Shown here one piece after another: positions 10,080-20,532 of a DNA stretch of 64,000 nucleotides. Each line of letters begins with the position of its first letter. The stretch's first letter is position 1. Under the pieces are notes generated by a model. That model did not search any database. It was given only the letters and a program-made list of their open reading frames with translations, and had not been told where the DNA came from. The translations under genes and the position numbers were made by a program. Origin of the DNA: Trichaptum fuscoviolaceum (lineage: Eukaryota; Basidiomycota; Agaricomycetes; Hymenochaetales; Trichaptaceae); the NCBI GenBank assembly GCA_910574455.1, contig CAJSYZ010000008.1:4032707-4096706 (forward strand), written 5' to 3'.

Positions 10080-12100
10080 TTCACCGTATGCAACGGAGGT
10101 GAGGCTCGGCCTGACAGGCTTATCGCGAGATTTTCCCAGTGCTGGAATGTGATTATCTGTGAGGATGAGCCAGGGAAAAGGTGACACCGAGTGCACGCCG
10201 TTTGAGAGAGTCAGTGCGAGCGAGACAAAGTCTAACGGACATGCGTGTTATTTTGTAGCGGCTGCGATACGTGTTGAGCAATATGAGAGTTATGTAGTCC
10301 GTCGCTATATGTTCTATCAGTGCGTACGAAGTCCCATCATAACTTAAACCCTCCGCCGTCCTAGTAAATCATGTAGGAAGCACAGCCGAGGGTGATGCCG
10401 AGGAAACCGAAAGAAACACGGGAAACCTGGTGCAAAATTATCTGTCAATAATCTATAGATCAATGTCCACTTCGTACCATCCTTTGCACGGAAATTATTG
10501 GAATCGCATAGTTCGATTCAGGGTACTCCTAGCCGTGCACATCTATTGGGAGAATAAGCAGGGCATGAGATGCCCCTCACCAAGTTAACGAGTATTTCAA
10601 GTTGCATTTGTGTTTGGTAAAGCGGAGTCTCATCGAGTTTTTTGATCAGAATTGACAAAGGGAGCTAGTGTTGATGATTCTGAGGAGGAGAAAGGCTTGA
10701 ACGAGTTTCGAGGATAGCAAGATGAGTCACGGTTGGAGTTGACGTTGTCGCCTACTGGCAGCGTGCTTGCCAGCTGAAGCATAGAATTCATGCAGCTCCT
10801 GGTGAATTTGATCTTTCTGACGTCTATACAGTGTTTCACTATTCCTTGAAACACCTATTCGAGTTTACTCTAATTTAATTCTCCCACAACACTTAAGTTT
10901 TTTATAACTTGACATATAGGATGAGGAGCTTACGATGCACAGTCTTCATAACTTTTAAAAGATGTAGAGGCAACAGAAGTAATATTGTACGAAGGTCTTG
11001 CTTTTTATCCAGATGTCACACTTTACCAGACCTTGAAACACCGTGACATGCTCTGTCACAGCTCTATTCACATTGACACTTTTCAATTTACTGATTAGAA
11101 TCTCTCATAATTCTCATTTGTATTGATTTAACTAGTATATACTTCCCTCTCTGTGAGTTTTTAAGAGCTATCCGTGGTGAAGTGAAGCTCTTGAGCCTTC
11201 ATTAAACGTTGTCAAGAAGTCGGAGAGGTAACTTGAAGCATCGTGGGAACATATATGCTACTCCTTCTTGCACGCAGAAATAATCATTTGCCTTGCAGAC
11301 TCTCATGCATCCTTCTATTCCTCCTGTAAATCGCAGGATAGAGTGCCTATAGTGGTTTGATCTCATGGGGAAAATTACATTTGTGCCTAGGTCAGTAGAA
11401 GAATTATAATAACAAAACTATGAATGTGTGTTATAGCAGATCTGGCCATTTTACACATAAACTATGGAATGACAGCACAACTAGAGCCAATTAAAATCCC
11501 GAAAAATAGCAGCATCTACACTCAAGTGCTTACAGTATATGTACAAAAAATGAAGGTATTCGGAGATATAGTTCTGTAGATAATGACAGTGTTTCAAGGA
11601 CTGATAGTGTTTCAAGGAGTGGTGAAACACTGTAGATGTATTTCAGAGCGTTTCTGTTGGGTGATCTGTTGGGTGATTGAAAGAAAAGGTGAAAAAATAA
11701 AGTGTGAAAATCGACCGCGTGCAAATAAGGACAAATACGCGTGTGAAACTCCAATTTGAACTCTGGCTTCCAATCCCCTGCCTTTCTTTTGCGACCTGCC
11801 ACCACCCGGCATTGCGTAGTGCTGGGTTGGATGGATAACAGCTATGCATAATTAACCGAAGTAGTCGCCTCTTGGCAATCTCTTTGATACATTGGTGCTT
11901 ATCGGGCTGCCGATTGGTATGCCAATCCTTTCTATTTCGTAGCTAGCAATTCTGGCATTCTGATTTTCATTGTCTATATCCACATATATCGTTGATTTAC
12001 AGTACGTCACGAATTCCGGTATTTACAAACAAGCTGACAGACTTGAAGCATAGAAAGCTCTCAAATGAATATGCGTGGTACCGCAAACTCCCTTTGCATC
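10080..12100. other. gene-poor AT-rich stretch with a recurring GTGTTTCAAGG motif
   Basis: No supported gene. The motif GTGTTTCA(AGG) or its complement recurs near 10830-10856 (where it forms an inverted repeat), 11030-11042, and three times in 11587-11635. A segment at about 11703-11766 resembles 27621-27680 (shared AATA-GGACAAATA-GCGTG-GAAACT core), which suggests a dispersed repeat flanking the split gene. Confidence 0.4.
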
Positions 12101-12135
12101 TCAGTCCAGCGAGCAAATTGATATCGCGTCTCCTC
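12101..12135 (-). pseudogene. 3' end of paralogue copy 2 (fragment left of gypsy-1)
   Basis: This short piece encodes the same C-terminus as copy 1 (GDAISICSLD then stop). It ends with TCCTC at 12131-12135, the target duplication of the gypsy-1 insertion; the matching TCCTC lies at 18842-18846. The gene continues leftward-to-rightward on the other side of the element. Confidence 0.85.
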
Positions 12136-12953
12136 TGTCGAGATCCCAGGCCCCTTTTCTCATTTCCCGCACTTTCCCGCCAAGGATCCCGACATGAGCA
12201 GACAATCCCGCGGGGAGAATCCCGCCATTGGATTCCCCGTGCGAAACCTCATTCCCGAATCGCACGATCCCATGCTCACGTGACTTATCCCGCACCACCG
12301 TCCCGGCAACCATGCACGCATACACACACTCATTTACGACGACCCGCCACGGCACACGTACATTCACTTATCAACATACGCTCATTAATCCGCTAGTACC
12401 TCAAGGTGACGACCTGCAACAGTCTGGCATACCTAGTCTGGCTAGTCGCGGCCCCGGACCGGACGCTGACGTCCACGGACAGGCCGTAGCCATCTGGAGA
12501 GACGGGATAGACATGCCTAGCGGTGCGGTCGTAGCATGTATCGTTTGTAGTAGATAGGTGCGCATTGCGCAAGGACACTTAGCGTAGATTAACTATACAG
12601 TCTTTACGAAGTAGATAAATAGCTGTAGGCATCGTAAGGAGCACCCCACTTTTGACCTCTTGTGGAGTGCTTCCTTAGGTGCGATCTCTCTCTTTTCTCC
12701 TGTGTAGTTAGTTGCGCAATACTTACTTGTGGAGTGCTTCCTTAGGGATCCGCTTACTTGACGTTCAAAGCAGTGAAGAGTCCTAGCTGGCCTTGAGAAT
12801 CCCGCGACGCGCCTGGATAGAATCCCGCGCGTTTCCCGCCTGAATTCCCACGCTCGTTCCCAGTCGCGAATCCAGATTCCCGAACGCGGGTTCTTGTCGC
12901 GAATTCCAGTTTCCCGAAACTGTTTCCCGCTACAATTCCCGACGGTCGTAACA
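12136..12953 (+). repeat. gypsy-1 5' LTR
   Basis: 818 bp, TG...CA ends. It is rich in TTCCCG/ATCCCG motifs. Two copies of GGAGTGCTTCCTTAGG about 80 bp apart near its centre-right also occur, slightly changed, in the 2.4 kb solo LTRs at 42803 and 48517. Confidence 0.9.
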
Positions 12954-13042
12954 TTAGGTCAAAAGTCCAGGCTCACCGCCGCTCGGACTCGACACCCTCA
13001 CGCTCTTTACTTCTACCCCCGCACCCGTACCGCCGACCAGCG

Positions 13043-14251
13043 ATGTCGTCCCACCAGGAATGGGGAGGACTCGCAGATACCTTCGCTTTCCCGTCCCCGA
13101 GCTCCTCGATGGAGGAAGACAAACTCCAGCCCATCCTTGATCGCCTCGACACCCTCGAAAAGCGCTACTCCAAGCTAGTCAACGAACACAATCAGGTCCA
13201 GAACACAGTCGCCCAGCTCAAGCACGCCAACCGGGCGTTAGAAGCCCAAATCGCGAGTCAGCCCGCCTCCCCGTCTGGGGGCGGAGCAGGGCTCAAGATG
13301 AAGCTTCCCGACACCTTCGAAGGCGAACGAGCCAAGCTGGAGAACTGGATTCACCAGATTAAGCTCTACCTGTTCGGACAACATCCGGGACTAGACGAAA
13401 CCCGCAAGGTCGCATTCGCTCTGATGCTACTGCGGGGGCCGGCGCAAGACTGGGCACGACCTATTCTAGATCGACTCCAGGACATCCCGACACCGCCAGA
13501 AGCCGCCAGCCTGGAGGCCCTGTTCACCGCCCTTCGCGCCTCTTATGGGGAAATCGATGCAGACAAAGCCGCAGCCGACAAGCTGATGCGCCTACGCCAG
13601 ACAGGAACGGTCGCCGAGTTTGCGTCGCAATTCCGTGCCCTCCAAGCCCTCACCGGGTGGCCCAAGGACGCAACGACGGACGTCATCTACCTCGACATGT
13701 TCCGGAAGGGACTCAAAGACCAGGTTCGCCAGCACATCGCCAGCACAGAGGCGAAGGATATGAAATTCGATGCCTACGTCAATTGGGTTTCCGAGACGGA
13801 CGAGAAGCTAAGGCTCGCACACGCCTATGGACCAGTATCAAAGCCGGCGGCTACGCCCCGAAGCAATCCCGGCACCACTAGCTCAGCTCCGCGTACGATC
13901 CCGACTGCGGGCGCAAGCTCGACGAAGGATCCCAACGCAATGGAGATTGACAGGGTGCGCCGGGAGCGCAGGAGTAAGGGACTATGCTACTACTGCGGAG
14001 AGAAAGACCATTTGGTGAGCGATTGCCCAACGCGACCGCCAACCCGAAACCTAAAGGCTACGAAATCCACGTCCCCGTCGAGCCCATCGCCCCCCGCGCT
14101 CCAGTCGTTCGAAGAAACGCTCAAACGTATGGCGGAACAGTACGTCCAGAATGTGCAGCAGTCCGTGCTACAGAACGCCTTCGCCGCCATGACGCCCGCC
14201 GCCAAGAACGTTCACAATCCCGAAGCCCCGCCCCCAGCGGATTTTCAGTAG
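13043..14251 (+). CDS. gag: gypsy-1 Gag (nucleocapsid-type, CCHC)
   Basis: 402 residues from ATG. A coiled-coil-like N-terminus (heptads around LDTLEKRYSKLVNEHNQV) is followed by a retrotransposon capsid-like region (LPDTFEGERAKLENWIHQIK, then LLRGPAQDWARPIL). A CCHC zinc knuckle (CYYCGEKDHLVSDC, residues about 315-328) is expected to bind element RNA in the virus-like particle. The frame closes at 14249-14251 with G GAT TTT C just before the stop, which may be a weak -1 slippery site. Pol is open in the -1 frame across this point. The coding sequence is intact. Confidence 0.9.
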   Translation: MSSHQEWGGLADTFAFPSPSSSMEEDKLQPILDRLDTLEKRYSKLVNEHNQVQNTVAQLKHANRALEAQIASQPASPSGGGAGLKMKLPDTFEGERAKLENWIHQIKLYLFGQHPGLDETRKVAFALMLLRGPAQDWARPILDRLQDIPTPPEAASLEALFTALRASYGEIDADKAAADKLMRLRQTGTVAEFASQFRALQALTGWPKDATTDVIYLDMFRKGLKDQVRQHIASTEAKDMKFDAYVNWVSETDEKLRLAHAYGPVSKPAATPRSNPGTTSSAPRTIPTAGASSTKDPNAMEIDRVRRERRSKGLCYYCGEKDHLVSDCPTRPPTRNLKATKSTSPSSPSPPALQSFEETLKRMAEQYVQNVQQSVLQNAFAAMTPAAKNVHNPEAPPPADFQ

Positions 14252-17200
14252 GGTCGTATTGCTCAGTCGCGCCCTATACAACCCAACCGCCCTTGTGGCC
14301 GAAGAACTCTCTTAATAATGGTCCCTTGTATTTAACCATCTCTACAATAGACCATCGTCTTCGACGACATTTGAAGTTCCCGGTACAGGTTAGCGACGGA
14401 AAGACGGATGCCTTAGCCACAGTAATGTTAGACAGCGGTGCGTCGGGAACTTTCATAAATTCCCGCTACGTTTCGCGACACGGACTCCAGACCCGGGACT
14501 TGGTAATCCCGATACTTTTGCGCAACGCAGACAATTCCCCGAACGCGATTGGACGCATCACCAAGGAAGTAGTCCTCAACGTCGAGATGAAGGGACACTT
14601 AGAACAGTTGACCATGGCCGTCGCTGATATTGGCGACAACGATATTATCATGGGGATCGACTGGTTGCGGCACCATAACCCAACCATCGACTGGACCAAC
14701 AATGTGGTCGATCTCAACCGCTGCCCGCCTCAGTGTGATAACCAGCAACGCCTGGTCCCGCTTCCCCGCCTCGCCATAGCAGAAGAAGTAGAGACCCCCT
14801 GGGGGCCCGACAGGACCCAGGCCGAATGGGAAGCTGTCCCACCGGGATTTCGGTACTCAGAAAAATATTGGGACCTGTACCACGAAGCCGAATCCTACTT
14901 CGTCACAACGGACGACCATTTCGCGTACAAAATTGCCGCCTCGTACACCCACTCCCAGGCCATCGCTGAGAAGTCTGCGGTGAAGGAAGGCGAGAAAACC
15001 TTCGAAGAACTAGTGCCCCCCGAATTCCGTGAGTTTGCTGACGTTTTCTCGAAAGTTGAATCCGAAAGGCTTCCACTGCGCAAGCCGTATGACCACGCCA
15101 TAGATTTAGAACCCGGGAAGGTTCCCCCGTACAGTAAAATCTATCCCTTGGCCCCAGCCGAACGCGATGCCCTTCGCGAATTCGTTGACGAAAACCTGCG
15201 CAAGGGGTACATACGACCTTCGAAATCCCCTGCAGCGGCCCCCGTCTTCTTTATCAAGAAAAAGGATGGAACCTTGCGCATGGTAGTCGATTACCGACGA
15301 CTGAACGACATCACGGTCAAGAATCGATACCCGCTTCCCCTCACGATGGAACTCGTAGACGCGCTGCAAAAGGCGAAGGTTTTCACGACTTTAGATTTAC
15401 GATGGGGCTACCACAATGTGCGACTGAAGCAAGGCGACGAGTGGAAGGCCGCATTTCGGACTCAGGCAGGACATTTCGAACCAACGGTGATGACATTCGG
15501 GCTCACGAATGCCCCGGCGACCTTCCAGCACATGATGAACGATATCTTCAAAGACCTCATTGGAGTATATGTGATCATCTATCTTGACGACTTGCTAATC
15601 TTTTCCGAAGATGAATCACAGCACGAGGAACACGTACGGGAAGTCCTTAAGCGGCTGCGCGAAAACGACTTGTTCTGTAAACCCGAAAAGTGCAAATTCA
15701 AACAGACTTCCGTCGAGTACCTCGGGATGATTATTTCGCAGGGAAAAGTGGCAATGGATCCCGCCAAAGTACAGGCGGTCCTCGACTGGCCTACCCCGAA
15801 AAAGGTGAAAGACATTCAAGCCTTCCTAGGGTTCGCGAATTTCTATCGACACTTTATTCGGGATTTCTCGCACATCGTCAAACCGCTCACGACGCTGCTG
15901 AAGAAGGACGTTCGCTGGGCCTGGACGGAAAACCAGCAGTTCGCTTTCGACTATCTCAAGCGCATGTTCACGACCGCCCCCGTCCTGATGATGCCAGACA
16001 TGTCGCGGCAATTCATCGTGGAATGCGACGCCTCTGATTTCGCGACTGGCGCGGTCTTGTCCCAGGAAGGCGACGACGGGCTGATACATCCGGTCGCCTT
16101 TTTCTCGAAATCCCTCAACGATGCGGAACGCAATTACGAGATTTATGACAAGGAGCTACTTGCGATTATTAGAGCTCTGGACGAGTGGCGGCATTATCTC
16201 GAAGGTGCGAGCCATAAACTCGATATCGTGTCTGACCACAAGAATCTGCTATATTTCTCTGAATCCCGAACGCTGACGCGACGCCAAGCCCGGTGGAGTC
16301 TGTTCCTCACTCGCTTCGACTTTACGATTCGCCATCGCCCAGGGCGACTCGGGGGCAAACCCGACGCCATGTCACGACGCGTCGATCTCCAACCCGAAGG
16401 CGAAGACAACACGGGACGGACCCTCTTGACCCCCGAAATGTTTCGACTAAAGGCAATTCGTCGGGGAATGACACAGGTACACGGGGATCAGGCCCTCCTA
16501 CGACGCATTCGTAAGTCAGATCAGTATGAAGACGAACTGGTGGATGCAATCGAGTTGGTCAAGTCCAAGGCGCCCCGAGTCCTGACCAAGGAACTTGAGG
16601 ACTGGAGCACCGAAGAAGGCCTCATCCTGTATCAGGGTAAGGTTTACGTCCCGAAAGACGAGACCATTCGCCGGGATGTGGTGAAGACCTACCACGATAG
16701 TCTCCCCGCCGGACATCCTGGACGTTGGAAAACGTTTGAGATGGTAAGCCGCAATTACTGGTGGCCCGGGATGTCTAACTTCGTAGAACGATACGTTTCG
16801 GGATGCGATACCTGCGCACGCACGAAGAACCGATCCCAACGCCCGGTAGGACTCCTGCAACCGAACGAAATCCCGCAGGGCCCCTGGCAGGCGATTTCGT
16901 GCGATTTCATCACCCAGCTCCCCCGATCCGAGGATTACGACGCCATTTTCGTGGTGGTCGACCGTCTCACCAAGCAGGCGCATTTTATCCCGACCACGTC
17001 AGACGTCGATGCACCGGAAACTGCAGAACTCTTCCTGCAACACGTCTGGAAGCTGCACGGAACCCCCCGCCAGATCATATCCGACCGAGGACCACAGTTT
17101 GTCGCACAGTTCATGAAAGCCCTCTTTTCCTGACTCGGTATCAAGGGTACCACGTCGACTGCGTATCACCCGCAGACGGATGGGCAAACCGAAAGGGTAA

Positions 17201-18171
17201 ACCAAGAGCTGGAACAATATTTACGGGCTTTCATAGATACACGACAAGAAAACTGGGCCGGATTACTCCCGATGGCCGAGTTCGCGCACAACACGAAAGC
17301 GCACGCGGCAACACGACAATCCCCGTTCGCGCTTGTCTACGGCTACAATCCCGAATTCACGATTGCCCCGAGCGACGGCCTGTCCACGGTCCCCGCCGCG
17401 GACGCACGACTACAGGAGCTTCAGCAGGCACAGGAAGAGGCAAGAGCGGCTTTGGAGGTTGCGGCAGAGCGCATGAAGCAGCACTACGATCAGGCCAGGA
17501 ACGAGGCCCCGCAGTACGCAGTCGGGGATAAAGTATGGCTCGTGGCGACGAACGTTCGGCGACCGGGAGCGCGCAAATTATTACCGAAACAACTAGGGCC
17601 ATATAAAGTGAAGGCAAAGCTAAGTGACCTCACCTACGAACTCGAACTCCCCGCGTCGCTGAAGATTCATCCCGTATTTCACGTATCGCTGCTCTCGCCA
17701 TACCACGAAGACGACATTCCCGGTCGAACGCAACCCCCGCCGCCCCCGGTCGAAGTAGAAGGAGATCTGGAGTACGAGGTGGAAGAGGTTCTGGATGCTA
17801 GACGGTTTAGATGGAGATTTGAATATTTGGTACGATGGAAGGGATATTCGAGCGCGGAAGATACATGGATTCCCGCAAAGGATATGGGTAATGCAAAGGC
17901 TAAAATTCGCAGTTTCTATCGAAAACACCCGGACGCCCCTCGAGAAGTCAACGCTATCAAGCTCTGTGACCTGAGCAAGATTCAAGCTTGGCGCCCCGGA
18001 GTTGCGCCTTTGGAGGGGGGTAATGTCGAGATCCCAGGCCCCTTTTCTCATTTCCCGCACTTTCCCGCCAAGGATCCCGACATGAGCAGACAATCCCGCG
18101 GGGAGAATCCCGCCATTGGATTCCCCGTGCGAAACCTCATTCCCGAATCGCACGATCCCATGCTCACGTGA
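13984..18171 (+). pseudogene. pol: gypsy-1 Pol polyprotein with one premature TGA
   Basis: A continuous frame runs through 13984-18171 except for TGA at 17131-17133. Recognisable in order: aspartic protease (MLDSGASGTFI, near residue 150), reverse transcriptase with YLDD near residue 530, RNase H (IVECDASDFATGAVLS; YEIYDKELLAI), integrase HHCC finger (HPGR...YWWPGM...GCDTCA), integrase core (CDFITQLP; SDRGPQF), and a chromodomain (EYEVEEVLDAR...YLVRWKGYSSAEDTWIP) near 17770-17930. The TGA falls between DRGPQF and TAYHPQTDGQTERV, inside the integrase core, so full-length integrase should not be made. The effective start is by frameshift from gag. The frame ends inside the 3' LTR. Confidence 0.92.
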
Positions 18172-18841
18172 CTTATCCCGCACCACCGTCCCGGCAACCA
18201 TGCACGCATACACACACTCATTTACGACGACCCGCCACGGCACACGTACATTCACTTATCAACATACGCTCATTAATCCGCTAGTACCTCAAGGTGACGA
18301 CCTGCAACAGTCTGGCATACCTAGTCTGGCTAGTCGCGGCCCCGGACCGGACGCTGACGTCCACGGACAGGCCGTAGCCATCTGGAGAGACGGGATAGAC
18401 ATGCCTAGCAGTGCGGTCGTAGCATGTATCGTTTGTAGTAGATAGGTGTGCATTGCGCAAGGACACTTAGCGTAGATTAACTATACAGTCTTTACGAAGT
18501 AGATAAATAGCTGTAGGCATCGTAAGGAGCACCCCACTTTTGACCTCTTGTGGAGTGCTTCCTTAGGTGCGATTCTCTCTTTTTCTCCTGTGTAGTTAGT
18601 TGCGCAATACTTACTTGTGGAGTGCTTCCTTAGGGATCCGCTTACTTGACGTTCAAAGCAGTGAAGAGTCCTAGCTGGCCTTGAGAATCCCGCGACGCGC
18701 CTGGATAGAATCCCGCGCGTTTCCCGCCTGAATTCCCACGCTCGTTCCCAGTCGCGAATCCAGATTCCCAAACGCGGGTTCTTGTCGCGAATTCCAGTTT
18801 CCCGAAACTGTTTCCCGCTACAATTCCCGACGGTCGTAACA
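18024..18841 (+). repeat. gypsy-1 3' LTR
   Basis: 818 bp partner of the 5' repeat, followed by the target duplication TCCTC at 18842-18846. The pol frame reads about 148 bp into it. Confidence 0.9.
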
Positions 18842-20184
18842 TCCTCTTGCCCGCACCTCAATATCCTTCCCTTCGTAGCCATCACGGGTCTCCTCGTCCG
18901 GGCTAACTTTTAAAGCGCTGACAAGTGATAAATCCAAGGAAGAGGTACCGGCCTCCGGATCATCGATTTCTTGCCGTCCTTCCGAAGCTTTCCTACATAG
19001 ACCGATTCTCGGCGGAAGGCTCAGCAATACAAAGGCGTTCTGAGACCAACGTATTCCCCGGGATAAGAGACAGTGGAGCAAACGTCAGGTACTGGGTTTC
19101 GCCAGTCGTCGTCTTGTATGCAATTCGTACCGCTCTCGGTAAGTTTTCCTGTACTTCCCCCATCGATATGTTCAACGTCCCTTCCGTTCCCGCAACCACG
19201 TCAATTCCAAGGCTTGAATCCGGTGGGATCTGCACGCCCGTCGATGATCCTACTCGAGTCTGCTTCTCGGACTTGAAGAGACGTTTCATGCACGATCCAA
19301 GATCCCAGTCCCAGTCCATGTTCGAACGAAGGTACCGTCCCCATTTGTGTCGCGAGAGGCGATGTAGCTCGTAGTATCCCCAATTTCTCTGATCAAAGAC
19401 ATGTTGCCACTTTTCCTCATCCCCCGGATCACATTGCAGCCCAATTCTTCGAGCAACTCTGAATTCTTCTGTCAAATCATTCTCCGGAACTGGCACTCTG
19501 CGAGCTCGTGCGAGTGTGCTCTCCCAGTGCTTCCACCATACCTCTCCAAAGTCATGAAGGAAATTCCAATAAGGATCCGTATCTAACTCGGCTTGCGAGG
19601 TAAAGCTGGTGTTCTGTGATGCACATTCCCAAACCTCTCTTTGGAGCTCATCGAACGATCTTAGAAGACGCCTAGTCCTTAGCTTTGCTGCTTCGATGAG
19701 GCTTTGAATCGGGGCAGCCTCCTCGGACCATTCTGTTGCATCTCGATACCTCCTGGGAAGTGCGGCCTTGTCAGAAACTCCTAAATCACGGTAAGCTATG
19801 TATGATTCCGGTAGCAACATATATTCGGTTCCGTCGTCCCTATAATTATGGAGGAATCAACTTTACTGATATAACAAAGAAGCCCACCGCAGTATTTCAT
19901 GAGTACGTACACAAGAGCCAGACTGCGTAATGCAATGTTAATCTTCAGTAGATCCATATCATATCTTCCCCTAAAACCGGTAGATTGATCCAAGTAATGA
20001 TGTACAATTGCATCCATCCAACAAGCTAATGTTTCTACGACCATATAGATGTGTCTGTTTGCTGTACTCCTTGCGAAATCGGCCAGCTCGTGAATCGATT
20101 GAAGAACAAATATGACAGTGAAATAGACAGTCTCCGAAATGTGCATATATGCATCGCCTCGTGCGTTCCAATATATGTAGGTAG
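18842..20184 (-). pseudogene. central part of paralogue copy 2, between two insertions
   Basis: This stretch matches exon 2 of copy 1 (6446-7922) almost end to end, for example PIQSLIEAA, LHRLSRHKWG, CMKRLF, YKTTTGET. It is bounded by the gypsy-1 target duplication (TCCTC) on the left and the copia target duplication (GGTAG, 20180-20184) on the right. At least two frame changes relative to copy 1 are needed, near 19830 and near 18995, so it would be non-functional even without the insertions. Confidence 0.8.
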
Positions 20185-20478
20185 TGTTAGAATGAGTCAC
20201 TCGGAGTCATATGATGAACTGATTCATTAGATAGACCTGGTGATCTGACTGATTGTGACTAGGACAATAGTTGTACTGCGCAGCATGTATGAGTCGTGTA
20301 CGCAGCATGGTCTGTGCATTGTTCCATAGTGTTCTATGTGTTTCTCTCTATTGTTCTCTGTACAGTATATAAGTAGAGCGTATAAGCTCAGGAATATTAT
20401 CAAGTTATCAGTCCCCTCGAACTGTGTGTTCACCTGTGCTATTGCCGCTACCTTCAGATCTCTTCGTGACTTCTACTA
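20185..20478 (+). repeat. copia 5' LTR
   Basis: 294 bp starting TGTTAGAATG, ending TTCTACTA. It contains TATATAA at 20366-20372, a good core-promoter candidate in the sense direction. Confidence 0.92.
20366..20372 (+). promoter_or_regulatory. TATA box candidate of the copia element
   Basis: TATATAA lies within the LTR about 160 bp upstream of the Gag-Pol start and is duplicated in the 3' LTR near 25023. Confidence 0.5.
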
Positions 20479-20532
20479 GGTTATGAGCCTTGCTGGCTCT
20501 GACTAGCGCGCTACTGGGACTATTCATCGTTT

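Larger units (their letters stand above)
12136..18841 (+). mobile_element. Ty3/gypsy chromovirus 'gypsy-1', complete, with target duplication TCCTC
   Basis: The two terminal repeats are both 818 bp (12136-12953 and 18024-18841), start TGTCGAG, end CGTAACA and differ at only about five positions, so the insertion is recent. Between them lie gag, then a protease/RT/RNase H/integrase/chromodomain frame in the -1 phase, then a purine run (GGAGGGGGG, 18012-18020) just before the 3' repeat as polypurine tract. The element sits in the last codons of an uncharacterised minus-strand gene (copy 2). One in-frame TGA in pol makes this copy probably non-autonomous. Confidence 0.95.

Noticed and set aside
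12101..12557. Open frames inside the gypsy-1 LTRs (88-211 and 109 codons)
   Set aside because: They are duplicated because the LTR is duplicated and have no recognisable motif; they cross regulatory sequence.
20227..20433. 68-codon minus-strand frame in both copia LTRs
   Set aside because: Identical only because the LTRs are identical; overlaps the promoter and has no family resemblance.
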